Positions 1-9,377 are shown, counted from the stretch's first letter. The stretch: DNA of 64,000 nt from Campylobacter concisus (GCF_001298465.1 NZ_CP012541.1:1550001-1614000); one strand, 5' to 3'. The notes: a model not told the origin generated them from the letters alone. Numbers and translations: made by a program.

Positions 1-228
1 AAAGACTATATTTTCAACTTTATCATTTGCATTTATTAAAGAGTGTGCGATAACAGCTTTGCCCTCTTCATGCTCTTTCATAATATTATAGGTCAGTGGC
101 TCATTTATCTTTTCAAATTTATCAAAGAAAATTTTACCTCTGTATTCTATTTTATTAACGATCGTATCACGCTTGATATAGTAGTGAGTTGTAATAATCT
201 TTATAAGTGCCGTATCAATACTTTGCAT
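1..228 (-). CDS. DUF1882 domain protein, N-terminal part (runs off window)
   Basis: The reverse-strand frame opens with ATG at 228 and stays open to the window edge (76 codons), so the C-terminus is missing. The start is [19 protein letters not shown], which resembles what I remember of the DUF1882 protein that follows glyA in C. jejuni. The ATG overlaps the glyA stop by one base (TGATG), which implies translational coupling. No signal peptide or membrane segment is visible. Function is unknown; conserved position behind fur-lysS-glyA is the main information. The family assignment is from memory of the neighbourhood and a short stretch of sequence. Confidence 0.8.
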   Translation of the reverse strand, partial: MQSIDTALIKIITTHYYIKRDTIVNKIEYRGKIFFDKFEKINEPLTYNIMKEHEEGKAVIAHSLINANDKVENIVF

Positions 229-1472
229 CAAAATGTCGCTTTATCATAGATTATAAATTTATGAGCAAGTTCAACTAGCTCAGCTTTTGTCTTCTCTTGC
301 AAAGATGTGTTGTTTATATCGCTTAATACGTCAGCTATTTTGTTTGCTATTAGTTCAAACTCAGCTTCTTTCATGCCACGGGCCGTAAGCGCAGGACTAC
401 CAACACGTATACCACTTGTGATAAATGGGCTTCTTGTCTCACCTGGAACCGTATTTTTATTTACCGTTATTCCAGCATTTCCAAGAGCGATATCTGCGTC
501 TTTACCGCTAAAATCCCTATTTAAAAAGCTCATCAAAATTAGATGGTTATCAGTACCACCACTCACTAAATCAAAGCCTCTTTTTATTAGTACTTCGCCT
601 AATTTTTTAGCGTTTGCTTTTACTTGTTTAGCATAAATTTTCCACTCAGGGCTAAGGTTGTGCTTAAAGCCAACTGCCTTTGCTGCGATGACATGAACTA
701 GTGGTCCGCCCTGGATACCTGGAAAAATAGAAGCATTTATCTTCTTAGCATACTCTTCGTTATTTGTCATAATGATACCGCCTCTTGGGCCTCTTAATGT
801 TTTGTGCGTAGTTGAACTTACAACGTCGCAGTATGGGAAAGGACTTTTATGCTCACCAGCAACAACAAGACCAGCAATGTGAGCAACATCTGCAAAAAGT
901 ATCGCCCCAACAGCGTCAGCTATCTCACGAAATTTTTTAAACTCAATCTCTCTTGTATATGCGCTTGCGCCACAAACGATCATTTTTGGTTTTACTATCT
1001 TTGCAATATCCATTACTCTATCGTAGTTTATGCGACCATCAAGCTCAACGCCATAAAAGAAGCTCTCATACATCTTGCCAGAACTGCTTACCTTTGCACC
1101 GTGCGTTAAGTGTCCACCATGGCTTAGATCCATGCCTAAAATTTTATCACCTGGATTAAGTAAAGCGCCGTAAACACCTTGGTTCGCCTGAGAGCCTGAG
1201 TTTGGTTGAACGTTTGCAAATTCACATCCAAAAAGCTCTTTACATCTATCGATCGCTATTTGCTCGATCTCATCGACAAATTCGCAGCCACCATAATATC
1301 TCTTGCCAGGATAGCCTTCAGCGTATTTGTTTGTTAGGATTGAGCCCATTACTTCCATAACTTCTGGATATGTAAAATTTTCACTAGCGATCATCTCAAG
1401 GTGATCACATTGGCGTTTTAGTTCTAAATTTACTAGATTGTAAATGTCCTTATCGTAACTTTGCAAACTCAT
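228..1472 (-). CDS. glyA: Serine hydroxymethyltransferase
   Basis: Converts serine and tetrahydrofolate to glycine and 5,10-methylene-tetrahydrofolate, the main cytosolic source of one-carbon units. The 414-residue product has the family's usual length. The PLP-lysine motif [13 protein letters not shown] lies near residue 220-232, and the N-terminal signature [16 protein letters not shown] block ([12 protein letters not shown]) is present around residue 27. The gene overlaps the end of lysS by four bases and the next gene by one, so it sits inside one minus-strand operon with gatC, pilT, cvpA, fur and lysS. Start is ATG at 1472, preceded by GGAGAA in the lysS 3' end. Assignment is secure from sequence. 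Confidence 0.97.
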   Translation of the reverse strand: MSLQSYDKDIYNLVNLELKRQCDHLEMIASENFTYPEVMEVMGSILTNKYAEGYPGKRYYGGCEFVDEIEQIAIDRCKELFGCEFANVQPNSGSQANQGVYGALLNPGDKILGMDLSHGGHLTHGAKVSSSGKMYESFFYGVELDGRINYDRVMDIAKIVKPKMIVCGASAYTREIEFKKFREIADAVGAILFADVAHIAGLVVAGEHKSPFPYCDVVSSTTHKTLRGPRGGIIMTNNEEYAKKINASIFPGIQGGPLVHVIAAKAVGFKHNLSPEWKIYAKQVKANAKKLGEVLIKRGFDLVSGGTDNHLILMSFLNRDFSGKDADIALGNAGITVNKNTVPGETRSPFITSGIRVGSPALTARGMKEAEFELIANKIADVLSDINNTSLQEKTKAELVELAHKFIIYDKATF

Positions 1473-2980
1473 TTTTCGTTCTCCTTTGTCTCAGTTTTTA
1501 GTGGTCTCATCGCTGGGAAGAGCACAACGTCACGTATCGATTTTTTATCTGTTAAAAGCATAACAAGTCTATCTATGCCTATGCCCTCACCTGCAACTGG
1601 TGGCATGCCGTATCCTAGGGCTTTTACATAGTCCTCATCCATCTCGTGTGCCTCGTCATCGCCTGCGTTTTTAGCATCGATTTGAGCTTTAAAGCGGTTG
1701 TATTGATCGATTGGATCGTTTAGCTCGTTAAAGCCATTTGCTAGCTCGCGACCAGCGATAAATAGCTCAAATCTCTCAGCCACATCAGGATTTGCGTCAC
1801 TTCTTCTTGAAAGTGGACTGATCGAAATCGGATAATCAATAACAAATGTTGGGTGTATAAGCCTACTCTCTACGTAGTTATCAAATAGCTCAGCCTGCAA
1901 GTGACCAAGATCAAGCTTCTCATTTGCTTCAAGGCCATCAGCTCTTAGTTTTGCTAAAATTTTATCTTTGTCGTTTATGATATTCTCATCTAGTCCACCG
2001 ATCTCAACGAGAGCTTTTTTGTAGCTTATTCGCTTAAATGGCTTACTAAAATCAATCTCCATGCCGTCAAAATTTACAACCTTTTCCATATCTAGCTTGT
2101 CTAAAATGACATTAAAAAGATCCTCTGTGATACCCATTAAATCGTGGTAGTTGTGGTATGCCCAGTAAAACTCTATACTTGTAAACTCAGGATTATGAGT
2201 AAGATCCATTCCTTCGTTTCTAAAATTTCTATTCATCTCATAAACAGCTTCAAAACCACCCACTATAAGACGTTTGAGGTATAATTCAGGTGCGATCCTT
2301 AGATATCTCTCTACTCCAAGGGCATTGTGAAAAGTTATAAATGGCTTTGCGTTTGCACCGCCTGCTATTGGGTGTAGCATCGGTGTTTCAACTTCTAAAA
2401 AGCCTTTTTCTTCAAAAAATCTTCTAATCGTACTAATAATCACTGAGCGTCTTTTAAAATCAGCTCTAACTTCAGGGTTCATTATCATATCAAGATATCT
2501 TTGGCGATATCTTGTCTCAACATCAACTAAGCCATGATACTTCTCAGGAAGTGGACTTATCGACTTTGAAGCAAGGCTAAGCTCGCTTACATGCATGGAA
2601 AATTCGCCAGTTCTCGTTATAAATGCATAACCTCTAACATAGACGATATCGCCTATCTCTACGTATTTTTTAACGATTTTAAACCACTCTGGATCAAGCG
2701 TTTTATTACTAAAGTAAATTTGTAAATTTCCATCTTCATCTTCGATATTTGCAAAAACCGCTTTTCCAGCATCACGAATTAGTTTTATTCTACCTGCAAG
2801 ACCTACTAGCTGACCTTCGGCCTTTTTCTCTTCTGTATCATTAATGTAGTTAAATTTTAGTCTAAATTTAGAGATATTCATATCTCTTCTAAGAAAATGC
2901 GGATATGGATTAATGCCTAAATTTCTTAGTTCATCTATGCTTTGTAGTCGTTGAATCTCATGTTGGTTGTCAAATATCAC
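1469..2980 (-). CDS. lysS: Lysyl-tRNA synthetase, class II
   Basis: Charges tRNA-Lys with lysine. The 503-residue protein has an N-terminal OB-fold anticodon-binding domain (about residues 55-150) and a class II catalytic core. Motif 2 is seen in [14 protein letters not shown] and motif 3 in [13 protein letters not shown] near the C-terminus. The frame opens with GTG at 2980, two bases after the fur stop; a TTG a few codons downstream is an alternative start, so the exact N-terminus is uncertain by a few residues. The end overlaps glyA by four bases. Tight packing with fur and glyA matches the order I know from C. jejuni. Confidence 0.97.
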   Translation of the reverse strand: MIFDNQHEIQRLQSIDELRNLGINPYPHFLRRDMNISKFRLKFNYINDTEEKKAEGQLVGLAGRIKLIRDAGKAVFANIEDEDGNLQIYFSNKTLDPEWFKIVKKYVEIGDIVYVRGYAFITRTGEFSMHVSELSLASKSISPLPEKYHGLVDVETRYRQRYLDMIMNPEVRADFKRRSVIISTIRRFFEEKGFLEVETPMLHPIAGGANAKPFITFHNALGVERYLRIAPELYLKRLIVGGFEAVYEMNRNFRNEGMDLTHNPEFTSIEFYWAYHNYHDLMGITEDLFNVILDKLDMEKVVNFDGMEIDFSKPFKRISYKKALVEIGGLDENIINDKDKILAKLRADGLEANEKLDLGHLQAELFDNYVESRLIHPTFVIDYPISISPLSRRSDANPDVAERFELFIAGRELANGFNELNDPIDQYNRFKAQIDAKNAGDDEAHEMDEDYVKALGYGMPPVAGEGIGIDRLVMLLTDKKSIRDVVLFPAMRPLKTETKENEK

Positions 2981-2981
2981 C

Positions 2982-3449
2982 TTACTTTCCCTTTATATTA
3001 TTTTTTGAGCATTTTTCACAAATTCCATAAAGCTGCATCATATGACCAGTTAGTTTAAAGCCATGATCTTTTGCGATACTGATTTGTCTTTTTTCTATCA
3101 TTGGATCTTCAAATTCTATGATAAGACCGCACTTTCTGCATATCATATGGTCGTGATGTGGCTTTGTGGCAAGCTCAAATTTTTTACCTTGTGAACCAAA
3201 GCTGATTGATGTCACCATCTCTGATTCTTCAAGTAGATTTAGTGTTCTATAAACAGTTGCGATACCAATATTTAGCTCAGGGTGTGTCTCTTTTATAAAA
3301 AGATAAAGTCTTTCTGGAGTAAAGTGTTCGCCATTGTTATATAGCGTTTTTAGTAAAATTTCACGCTGTTTCGTATATTTTAAACCATTGTCGCGAAGCA
3401 CTCTTTTGAATTTCTCAAGCAACGCATCATATTCTAAATTTTCTATCAT
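2982..3449 (-). CDS. fur: Ferric uptake regulator Fur
   Basis: Iron-sensing transcriptional repressor of 155 residues. The N-terminal winged helix contains TPERLYLFI and [11 protein letters not shown] (recognition region, about residues 45-75). The C-terminal dimer/metal domain shows the HHDH motif ([13 protein letters not shown]) and two CxxC pairs, CRKC and CEKC, expected for a structural zinc. An AAGGGG Shine-Dalgarno lies six bases before the ATG. It is embedded in an operon with gatC, pilT, cvpA, lysS and glyA rather than standing alone. PerR is the main alternative in this superfamily, but the operon position with lysS-glyA matches fur of Campylobacter. Confidence 0.93.
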   Translation of the reverse strand: MIENLEYDALLEKFKRVLRDNGLKYTKQREILLKTLYNNGEHFTPERLYLFIKETHPELNIGIATVYRTLNLLEESEMVTSISFGSQGKKFELATKPHHDHMICRKCGLIIEFEDPMIEKRQISIAKDHGFKLTGHMMQLYGICEKCSKNNIKGK

Positions 3450-3450
3450 C

Positions 3451-4062
3451 TTATTCCCCTTTTGTGATATTAGAGTCGGTATTTACACTAGCATTTGCAT
3501 CCATTGAGATAAATGCATCAGTTTTATTTGTATCCATTGGTCTTGCCACTATCTCATCTAACTCACTTTTGATATTTTTCACATCAAGATTTGTTATCCA
3601 TTTGCCAGTTTCTATCAAAACCGGATAGACTTTACTATTCGCGAAATAAGGTGCAATTATATTATTTAGCGAAGTACCAGATATTACAGCAACTACTGCC
3701 GAAAATGTTAAGAAAATTTTTCCACTTCCCATAACAAATCCACCAAGTCTATCCAAAAAACCAAGTCCGCTTACTGAAACTATTTTTGATAAAAATTTAC
3801 CAACTAGCAAGCAAACTATCCAAAAAACCAACCAAAGAGAGATAAATGCGACAAACTGTAAAAATGAAGGATTTTCAAATTTATATATATTTTTAGTTAT
3901 AAACTCACCAGATAGATCTGAAAATCTACTAGCTATAATTAAGCCTCCGATAAGTCCGATAAGTCCGAAAGCTTCTTTTATAAGTCCATTTAATATGCCT
4001 TTTATGCCAAGCATCAAGACAAGAGCGATAATAATAATATCAAACCACGTTACTAAATCCAT
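3451..4062 (-). CDS. CvpA family membrane protein
   Basis: 203-residue inner-membrane protein with four predicted hydrophobic helices, at about residues 5-22, 28-47, 65-90 and 105-130, and a polar C-terminal tail rich in Asp, Asn and Thr. CvpA relatives have been linked to colicin V production in E. coli and to envelope stress tolerance; the biochemical role is not settled. It starts at ATG 4062, sharing the last base of the pilT-like gene's stop codon, and ends one base before the fur start. The family call rests on helix pattern, the phrase [25 protein letters not shown] N-terminus and the conserved position before fur. Confidence 0.85.
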   Translation of the reverse strand: MDLVTWFDIIIIALVLMLGIKGILNGLIKEAFGLIGLIGGLIIASRFSDLSGEFITKNIYKFENPSFLQFVAFISLWLVFWIVCLLVGKFLSKIVSVSGLGFLDRLGGFVMGSGKIFLTFSAVVAVISGTSLNNIIAPYFANSKVYPVLIETGKWITNLDVKNIKSELDEIVARPMDTNKTDAFISMDANASVNTDSNITKGE

Positions 4063-5201
4063 TATATAGTTCCTATTAAATTTTGAAGTTCTTGCTGACT
4101 AGTTGAATAAGCTAGCGCATTTTCTTTTGTAATCTTACCCTCTTTTAGTACTTTCATCAAAGCCTGGGTTTGCGTACTCATGCCAGTTTGTTGCTGGTTT
4201 AGCTGCATCTGAGAGTAAATTTGATGTATTTTGTTTTCACGTATCAAGTTCGAGATAGCCATATTGTTTATTAAAATTTCATGCACAGCGCACCTTCCAC
4301 CGCCTATCTTTGGGATTAGACTTTGTGAAACGACAGCAGTTAGCGAAACACTAAGCATATTTCTTACTTGCAATTGCTCGCTTCCATCGAAGCTATCAAC
4401 GATCCTATTTATAGTTTGAATGGCTGAATTTGTGTGAAGCGTACCAAAGACCAAGTGTCCAGTCTCAGCCGCCGTAATAGCCGTTGAAATCGTTTCTCTA
4501 TCTCTCATCTCGCCCACAAGTATGATATCTGGATCTTCACGAACCGCAGATTTTAAGGCCCTTGAGTAAGAAGTTGCGTCAGTGCCGATATTTCTATGAG
4601 AAAATAGAGCTTTTTTATTGTTATGCACAAACTCGACTGGATCCTCAATTGTAATAATATGCTTTCTATAATTTAAATTTATCTCATTAAGCATGGCTGC
4701 AAGAGTTGTTGATTTACCACTTCCTGTCGGTCCAGTAACCAAAATAAGACCTTTTTCACGCTTAATAATGTGTTTAAAAATTTGTGGGGCATTTAACTCA
4801 TCAAGAGATGGGATATTGATTGGGATTATACGAAAAGCAGCAGCTAAATCGCCATTCATGGTATAGTAATAGTTGCCACGAAAGCGACCAATATCTGGAA
4901 GCTCAATCGCAAAGTCAAGCTCTTTATTATTCTCAAGCTCACTTTTTTGTTCATCAGTAATCAAAGAAAAACATAAATTCTCTATATCCTTGCCACTTAA
5001 TACGCCAAAATCAATGGGCTTTAAAGCACCATCTACTCTTATTTGCGGCTCAGATCTTGAAACAAGGTGAAGATCACTTGCCTTATCACTTACAACAGTT
5101 TTTAAAAGTGTTTTTATATCGCCAGCAAGATTATTAAGGCTATTATCTTCTGGTATTTTTACACTTAAATTCTTCGCCTGAAGCTGTTCGATTAGATCCA
5201 T
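4062..5201 (-). CDS. pilT: PilT/PilU-type secretion ATPase
   Basis: 379-residue hexameric-ATPase family protein. The N-terminal domain has the PilT-type phrase DLHLVSRSEPQIRVDGAL; Walker A GPTGSGKSTT is near residue 155; Asp-box and Walker B region (DIILVGEMRDRETI) near residue 225; a His-box follows in FGTLHTNSA. The C-terminal stretch ISNLIRENKIHQIY parallels the PilT AIRNLIREGK motif, which separates it from GspE and VirB11. PilT powers retraction of type IV pili. No pilin, PilB, PilC or PilQ gene is in this window, so the working partner is unknown. It lies 10 bases downstream of gatC and overlaps cvpA by one base. Confidence 0.85.
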   Translation of the reverse strand: MDLIEQLQAKNLSVKIPEDNSLNNLAGDIKTLLKTVVSDKASDLHLVSRSEPQIRVDGALKPIDFGVLSGKDIENLCFSLITDEQKSELENNKELDFAIELPDIGRFRGNYYYTMNGDLAAAFRIIPINIPSLDELNAPQIFKHIIKREKGLILVTGPTGSGKSTTLAAMLNEINLNYRKHIITIEDPVEFVHNNKKALFSHRNIGTDATSYSRALKSAVREDPDIILVGEMRDRETISTAITAAETGHLVFGTLHTNSAIQTINRIVDSFDGSEQLQVRNMLSVSLTAVVSQSLIPKIGGGRCAVHEILINNMAISNLIRENKIHQIYSQMQLNQQQTGMSTQTQALMKVLKEGKITKENALAYSTSQQELQNLIGTI

Positions 5202-5211
5202 ATTTTTACCA

Positions 5212-5499
5212 TTATTCTATTATTTTTGGTACAGCAAAAAAATGCCCTTCACGTGAAGGAGCGTACTTTAAGATCGTATCAATCACATTACTTGGCCTTG
5301 GCTCATCTTCTCTTAAAGGCGCGCCACCTTTTATAGAGCTAACTACAGCTTCATCGCTGCTTAGATCAAGTTCATTTAAAATATCAACAAAAGATACAAT
5401 CTCGCTTAGTTGTTTTTTTACTTCTTCTCTTTTTTCATCACTGATTTGTAAGGCAGAAAGTTTTTCTAATTTATTTAAAAGAGTATCATCTATTTGCAT
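5212..5499 (-). CDS. gatC: Asp/Glu-tRNA amidotransferase subunit C
   Basis: Small structural subunit (95 residues) of the GatCAB complex, which converts misacylated Glu-tRNA-Gln and Asp-tRNA-Asn to the correct amides. The N-terminal LEKLSALQISDEKREEV and the C-terminal PLREDEPRPS and EGHFFAVPKIIE blocks are typical of GatC. It is the first gene of the minus-strand operon leading to fur, lysS and glyA; gatA and gatB must be elsewhere. A TATAAT box sits about 35 bases upstream of the ATG. Length and motifs fit the family well. Confidence 0.95.
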   Translation of the reverse strand: MQIDDTLLNKLEKLSALQISDEKREEVKKQLSEIVSFVDILNELDLSSDEAVVSSIKGGAPLREDEPRPSNVIDTILKYAPSREGHFFAVPKIIE

Positions 5500-5532
5500 T
5501 ATATAAGTAACCTTATTAATTAATTTTGAGCC

Positions 5533-5538
5533 ATTATA
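5533..5538 (-). promoter_or_regulatory. Predicted -10 box for the gatC operon
   Basis: On the minus strand the sequence reads TGATATAATGG, an extended -10 element (TG-N-TATAAT) located 34 bases before the gatC ATG. There is no clear -35 box, which is normal for Campylobacter sigma70 promoters. It would start transcription of gatC-pilT-cvpA-fur-lysS-glyA. Confidence 0.55.
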
Positions 5539-5626
5539 TCACATTCAAGCTTTAATTTTGGGATAGTTTTAATTTAATTATGTTAAAATCTGTGAATTAA
5601 AATTTTTTAAAAATAAAGGAAAAGCG

Positions 5627-6190
5627 TTGGCTATAAAAGAAGATCTAACACAGATAAAACAAGAGATTGGTGCTCAAGAACAGTTTTTAGAAAGCATGAT
5701 CAAAGGTGAGCGTTTCTTTAGAAAGTATAAAAAATTTATGATAATTGCCATTATCGTTGCCGTCATTGCAATTATTGGATTTTATTCGAACAAAATAATA
5801 AATGATAATAGAATTGAAGATGCAAATTTGGCTTACTCAAAGCTCATTTTAAATCCAAACGATGCAAATGCCTTAAGCATTTTAAAAGAAAAAGAACCAA
5901 ATTTATATGCACTTTTTTCACTTCAGCAAAAGCTTGATAAAAATGAGACAAATGGCATTAGCGAGCTTGCAAATTTAAAAGTAAATCCTATAGTAAAAGA
6001 TATCATTCTTTCACAAGATGGTAATGCAAACACTCAAATTTTAAGCGAATATAGCACACTTTTAAAAGGTTTTGAACTTTTAAAACAAAACGAAATCAAA
6101 GAAGCAAATGATGAGTTTAATAAAATTTCACTCGACTCTCAACTTCAAACTTTAGTTAAAAATTTAAAACACTATCAGGGAATAAAATAA
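5627..6190 (+). CDS. Single-pass membrane protein, YfgM/TPR_21-like
   Basis: 187-residue protein with a short cytoplasmic N-terminus, one transmembrane helix (about residues 38-62, ending YSNKII) and a helical periplasmic domain. The layout matches the YfgM/TPR_21 group of periplasmic chaperone-like proteins. It is followed without a gap by a BamB-like lipoprotein, the same pairing as yfgM-bamB in enterobacteria. The start is TTG at 5627 preceded by AAAGGA; no in-frame ATG precedes the membrane helix with a better ribosome site. It corresponds by position to the C. jejuni gene next to gatC on the opposite strand. Function is inferred, not shown. Confidence 0.75.
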   Translation: MAIKEDLTQIKQEIGAQEQFLESMIKGERFFRKYKKFMIIAIIVAVIAIIGFYSNKIINDNRIEDANLAYSKLILNPNDANALSILKEKEPNLYALFSLQQKLDKNETNGISELANLKVNPIVKDIILSQDGNANTQILSEYSTLLKGFELLKQNEIKEANDEFNKISLDSQLQTLVKNLKHYQGIK

Positions 6191-7197
6191 TGAAAAAAAT
6201 TACTCTTTTCTTGGCTTTTGCCTTGGCTTTAGTTTTAAGCGGATGTGGCACAAAAAGACAATATTTCGAGCCAGCTCAAACCTCTGGCAAAATTTCTTTG
6301 TCAAAAGATATGCCATCTTATATCAAATCAGCAAATGCAAATGGTGCCACTCTTGATAACGGCAATATTATCACCAAAAATGGCCTAAATGCAAACATTA
6401 AGTTGCCTGAAAATTTTAATTTCTTAAATGAAAACAACGGCTTTATAATCTCAGCTAGTATAAATGGTGATCTAAATGTGACAGATCCTAGCGGACACAG
6501 CGTTTATAGCAATAAATTTCCAACAGCAATCGTTGCTGCTTCTCTTAATCAAAACCTATTAGCAGCTATCAGTGCGGCAAACCACATCTATCTAATAGAC
6601 ATAAATACCGCAACAACAATAATGGAATATAGCTCGTCTAATATAGCAGCAGTTGATTCAAGGATTGTGGCACCATTTTTTATGAGCTCGCTTATCGTTT
6701 ATCCAGCATTAGATGGTAAAATTTATATAGTACAAAAAGAGACTGGTAGAATTTTACGTGACGTGGTCGTAAGCTCTGAAAATTTCTTTAATAACATCAT
6801 ATTTTTAGGCGTTGAGGGCGATAATCTAATCGCAGCAACAGCTAAAAAACTTATCGTCATTAACCCAAACCAAACAGTTTATTATGACGGAGAGATCAAA
6901 AATGTACTGGTTAATAACGATGAAATTTATATCTTTAAAAAAGATGGTACGATCGTAAGAACAAATCTTATGTTAAAAGAGCAAAATAAAGTAAATTTCA
7001 AATTTGCCATCTTCTCAGCAGCTACTATTATCAATAATAAGCTTTACGTAATCGAAAAAACAGGCTACGTTATAAAGACAAATTTAGACCTCAGTGGAGC
7101 TGAAATTTATGAATTTAGCGATGAGATAAAAGATAAAAGCTTTATGGGCAATGGTGCCTTTTATTATGATAATGAGCTTGTTAATTTAGGGCAATGA
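6190..7197 (+). CDS. BamB-like beta-propeller lipoprotein
   Basis: 335 residues with a lipoprotein signal: MKKITLFLAFALALVLSGCG, with Cys19 as the predicted lipidated residue (lipobox LSGC). The mature part is rich in repeated beta-strand blocks of the kind KIYIVQKETGRIL and NLIAATAKKLIVINP, which looks like a PQQ/BamB-type propeller. It starts on the last base of the upstream stop and overlaps the next gene by four bases. BamB helps the BAM complex insert outer-membrane proteins; this role is inferred from fold pattern and the YfgM-like neighbour. The Asp/Gly positioning of true PQQ repeats is weak, so homology should be tested by profile search. Confidence 0.7.
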   Translation: MKKITLFLAFALALVLSGCGTKRQYFEPAQTSGKISLSKDMPSYIKSANANGATLDNGNIITKNGLNANIKLPENFNFLNENNGFIISASINGDLNVTDPSGHSVYSNKFPTAIVAASLNQNLLAAISAANHIYLIDINTATTIMEYSSSNIAAVDSRIVAPFFMSSLIVYPALDGKIYIVQKETGRILRDVVVSSENFFNNIIFLGVEGDNLIAATAKKLIVINPNQTVYYDGEIKNVLVNNDEIYIFKKDGTIVRTNLMLKEQNKVNFKFAIFSAATIINNKLYVIEKTGYVIKTNLDLSGAEIYEFSDEIKDKSFMGNGAFYYDNELVNLGQ

Positions 7198-7526
7198 ACC
7201 AAAAAATTTGGGAGCTTTTTGAAGCCAAAAAAATCCTTTTAAAAGATATCAAAGAACTTAACACAAGTGAATTTAGCACAAAAAAGACGCTTGATATCTT
7301 TTGGGGAGTGGACAATAAGAGCTTTTATAATCTTGTCTTTTTAAGAACAGCAAAAAGTAGATTGCTACGTAAAGAGGCTTTGGAGCTTGAAGAAATTTCT
7401 AAAAAAATAGAGATAAAATTCCAAACAAATCTAAGAAAAAAAACTATATTTTACAGCTCTGGCATTTGTTCTAAAGCCTTAAAAGAACTACAAAACAATA
7501 ATTGGCGATGTTATGATTTTGTGTAA
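7194..7526 (+). CDS. Conserved Campylobacter protein of unknown function
   Basis: 110-residue soluble, lysine-rich protein, mostly predicted helical, without recognisable motifs beyond a helical pattern (AKSRLLRKEALELEEISKKIE). It overlaps the lipoprotein gene by four bases (ATGA) and its end overlaps coaX by 14 bases, so expression is coupled. A gene of similar size sits beside coaX in C. jejuni, which supports it as real. I do not recognise a function. Confidence 0.75.
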   Translation: MNQKIWELFEAKKILLKDIKELNTSEFSTKKTLDIFWGVDNKSFYNLVFLRTAKSRLLRKEALELEEISKKIEIKFQTNLRKKTIFYSSGICSKALKELQNNNWRCYDFV

Positions 7527-8142
7527 TATAGGTAATACTAACGCTACATTTTTAGAAGATGGCAAAATCTCACGTATGAAAATTTCTGAGTTTAAAAGCT
7601 ATAAACCAGAGAAAAAAGTATATTTTATATCCGTAAATGATGAAATTTTAAATATTTTAAAAGACAATAAGATGTTTGTGGATCTAGAACCATTTTTTAC
7701 CATAGATACGATATATCAGGGTCTAGGTGTAGATAGAATCGCAGCATGTTACTCTATAAATAATGGCATAATCGTTGATGCTGGAAGCGCCATAACAGTT
7801 GATATTATGGCAAATTCTATCCATCTTGGAGGATATATCTTGCCAGGCATTTCAAGTATGCTAAATGCCTACAAAAGTATCTCGCCACGACTTGATATCA
7901 CTATAAATTCACAAATTGACATAGATGCACTACCACAAAAAACAGCCGATGCTGTGAGTTATGGCATTATTAAACCAATAATAACTCTACTAGATAAGCT
8001 AGCCGGTGACAAAAAAGTCTATTTTACTGGTGGAGATGGCGACTTTTTGTCAAAATTTTTTAAAAATGCTATTTGCGACAAGATGCTAGTTTTTCGTGCC
8101 ATGCAAAAGCTAATAACTGAAAAGAAAGATATGATAATATGA
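7513..8142 (+). CDS. coaX: Type III pantothenate kinase
   Basis: Phosphorylates pantothenate, the first step of coenzyme A synthesis. The 209-residue ASKHA-fold protein shows the phosphate motif CNIGNTNATF at residues 4-13 (DxGNTN type), the block GLGVDRIAACYS, the second catalytic region VDAGSAITVDIM, the GGYILPGI motif and the adenosine motif FTGGDGDF. The protein is shorter than the 250-residue norm, which is usual in epsilonproteobacteria. It overlaps hisG by four bases. Assignment is strong from motifs and gene order. Confidence 0.92.
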   Translation: MILCNIGNTNATFLEDGKISRMKISEFKSYKPEKKVYFISVNDEILNILKDNKMFVDLEPFFTIDTIYQGLGVDRIAACYSINNGIIVDAGSAITVDIMANSIHLGGYILPGISSMLNAYKSISPRLDITINSQIDIDALPQKTADAVSYGIIKPIITLLDKLAGDKKVYFTGGDGDFLSKFFKNAICDKMLVFRAMQKLITEKKDMII

Positions 8143-8747
8143 TAACAGTAGCACTACCAAAAGGAAGAATAGCCGAAGCAACCCTGGAAATTTTTAGAAA
8201 AATTTTTGGTTCAAGTTTTTTATTTGAAGATAGAAAATTAATCCTTGAAGAAGGAAATTTTAGATTTTTAATGGTTCGCAACCAAGATATCCCAACTTAT
8301 GTCACTGAAGGTGCAGCAGATATTGGTGTAGTAGGACTTGACGTACTTGAAGAGCACAAGCCAAATGTTGTAAGGTTGCTAGATTTGAAAATCGGGCAGT
8401 GCAAAGTTTGCATTGGCATAAAAAACGACTCTGAACTAGATCTAAACCAGCCAGAGCTAAAAATAGCCACAAAAATGCCAAATATAACAAGAAATTATTT
8501 TACGAAACAAGCCGTAGCTGTAAAGATCATCAAGCTTTATGGCTCGATCGAACTTGCACCATTAGTTGGCTTAAGCGACGCGATAGTTGATGTAGTCGAG
8601 ACTGGCTCAACCATGAAACAAAATGGGCTAAAGATCGCTGGTAATATCATGCAAAGCTCAGCTTATCTAATAGCAAATAAAAATAGCTTTATCATTAAAA
8701 AAGATGATATTTTAGATCTTTATAAAAAAATCAAAGAGGAAATTTAA
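8139..8747 (+). CDS. hisG: ATP phosphoribosyltransferase, short form
   Basis: Catalyses the first step of histidine synthesis, joining ATP and PRPP. At 202 residues it has the HisG short-form length, without the C-terminal regulatory domain of the long form. Visible motifs are ITVALPKGRIAEATL at the N-terminus, GAADIGVVGLDVL, and the PRPP-binding loop DAIVDVVETGSTMKQNGL (about residues 148-166). Short HisG works only with the regulatory subunit HisZ, which is not in this window. It overlaps coaX by four bases. Downstream begins a degraded cytochrome region. Confidence 0.93.
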   Translation: MITVALPKGRIAEATLEIFRKIFGSSFLFEDRKLILEEGNFRFLMVRNQDIPTYVTEGAADIGVVGLDVLEEHKPNVVRLLDLKIGQCKVCIGIKNDSELDLNQPELKIATKMPNITRNYFTKQAVAVKIIKLYGSIELAPLVGLSDAIVDVVETGSTMKQNGLKIAGNIMQSSAYLIANKNSFIIKKDDILDLYKKIKEEI

Positions 8748-8891
8748 AGTCCTGCTGCCTCATCATAAAGTACAAAAATTTCTCTAGTGATATAAAGTCC
8801 GACTATTTCACTTATAAATTTCTTTAGAATAACGTATTGGTAATTATTTACATACTTTTTATATTAATTTATCTTAATAGATTAGTACTGA

Positions 8892-9377
8892 CATACAAAT
8901 AACGATCTAAACGTAACAAAAATAGTAGTCTCCAACGAGCCAAGAGCCGAATATAAGCTAAAGCCTCATTACGAAAGCTTTGATTGTATTGATTGCCATC
9001 AAAATCAAGGCGATAATCCTAGCAAATTTAAAGAGATCGGTGATAATGGCTGCACTAGCTGCCATACAAATATGATAGATAGCAATAAAATATCAGCACA
9101 AGCTCAAAAGATGTATACTCACTATAAAAAATTCTTGGCAGTGACAAAAAACTAAAATTTGTAAGTTGCCACTATGAAGCAGGACATAGCACTGGCTTTA
9201 GAAATTACCTTGAATACTGGAAGCCAATATATAAAAATTTATGAAAATAAGATGCTTGAGCAAAAGATTGATACTAAGAAAAAAATTTTGAAAGATGATT
9301 ATAACCCTACAAAAGAAGAAAAGGAATTTTTAAAACAAAAGGCTGATAAGAATAATACAAAACATGTTGGTGGGTAG
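8892..9377 (+). pseudogene. Decayed multiheme c-type cytochrome gene
   Basis: No intact gene fills 8748-9524, but parts of a cytochrome are readable in successive plus frames. Frame 8892-9155 encodes two heme motifs, CIDCH and CTSCH, 26 residues apart, and ends in a stop. A second frame (about 9155-9244) reads KFVSCHYEAGHSTGF and LEYWKP; FVSCH looks like a heme motif whose first Cys (TGT) became Phe (TTT). A third frame (to 9377) gives a lysine-rich tail. No signal peptide or start is left. I cannot tell whether it was a NrfH/NapC-type, c3-type or other multiheme protein. Not functional as it stands. Confidence 0.7.

Noticed and set aside
43..249. 68-codon plus-strand frame at the window start
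   Set aside because: It is the antisense of the DUF1882 gene, which has a TGATG overlap with glyA and a recognisable N-terminus.
9174..9377. 67-codon frame as a separate gene
   Set aside because: Its start lies inside the cytochrome remnant (CHYEAGH in another frame) and it has no ribosome site; taken as the pseudogene tail.
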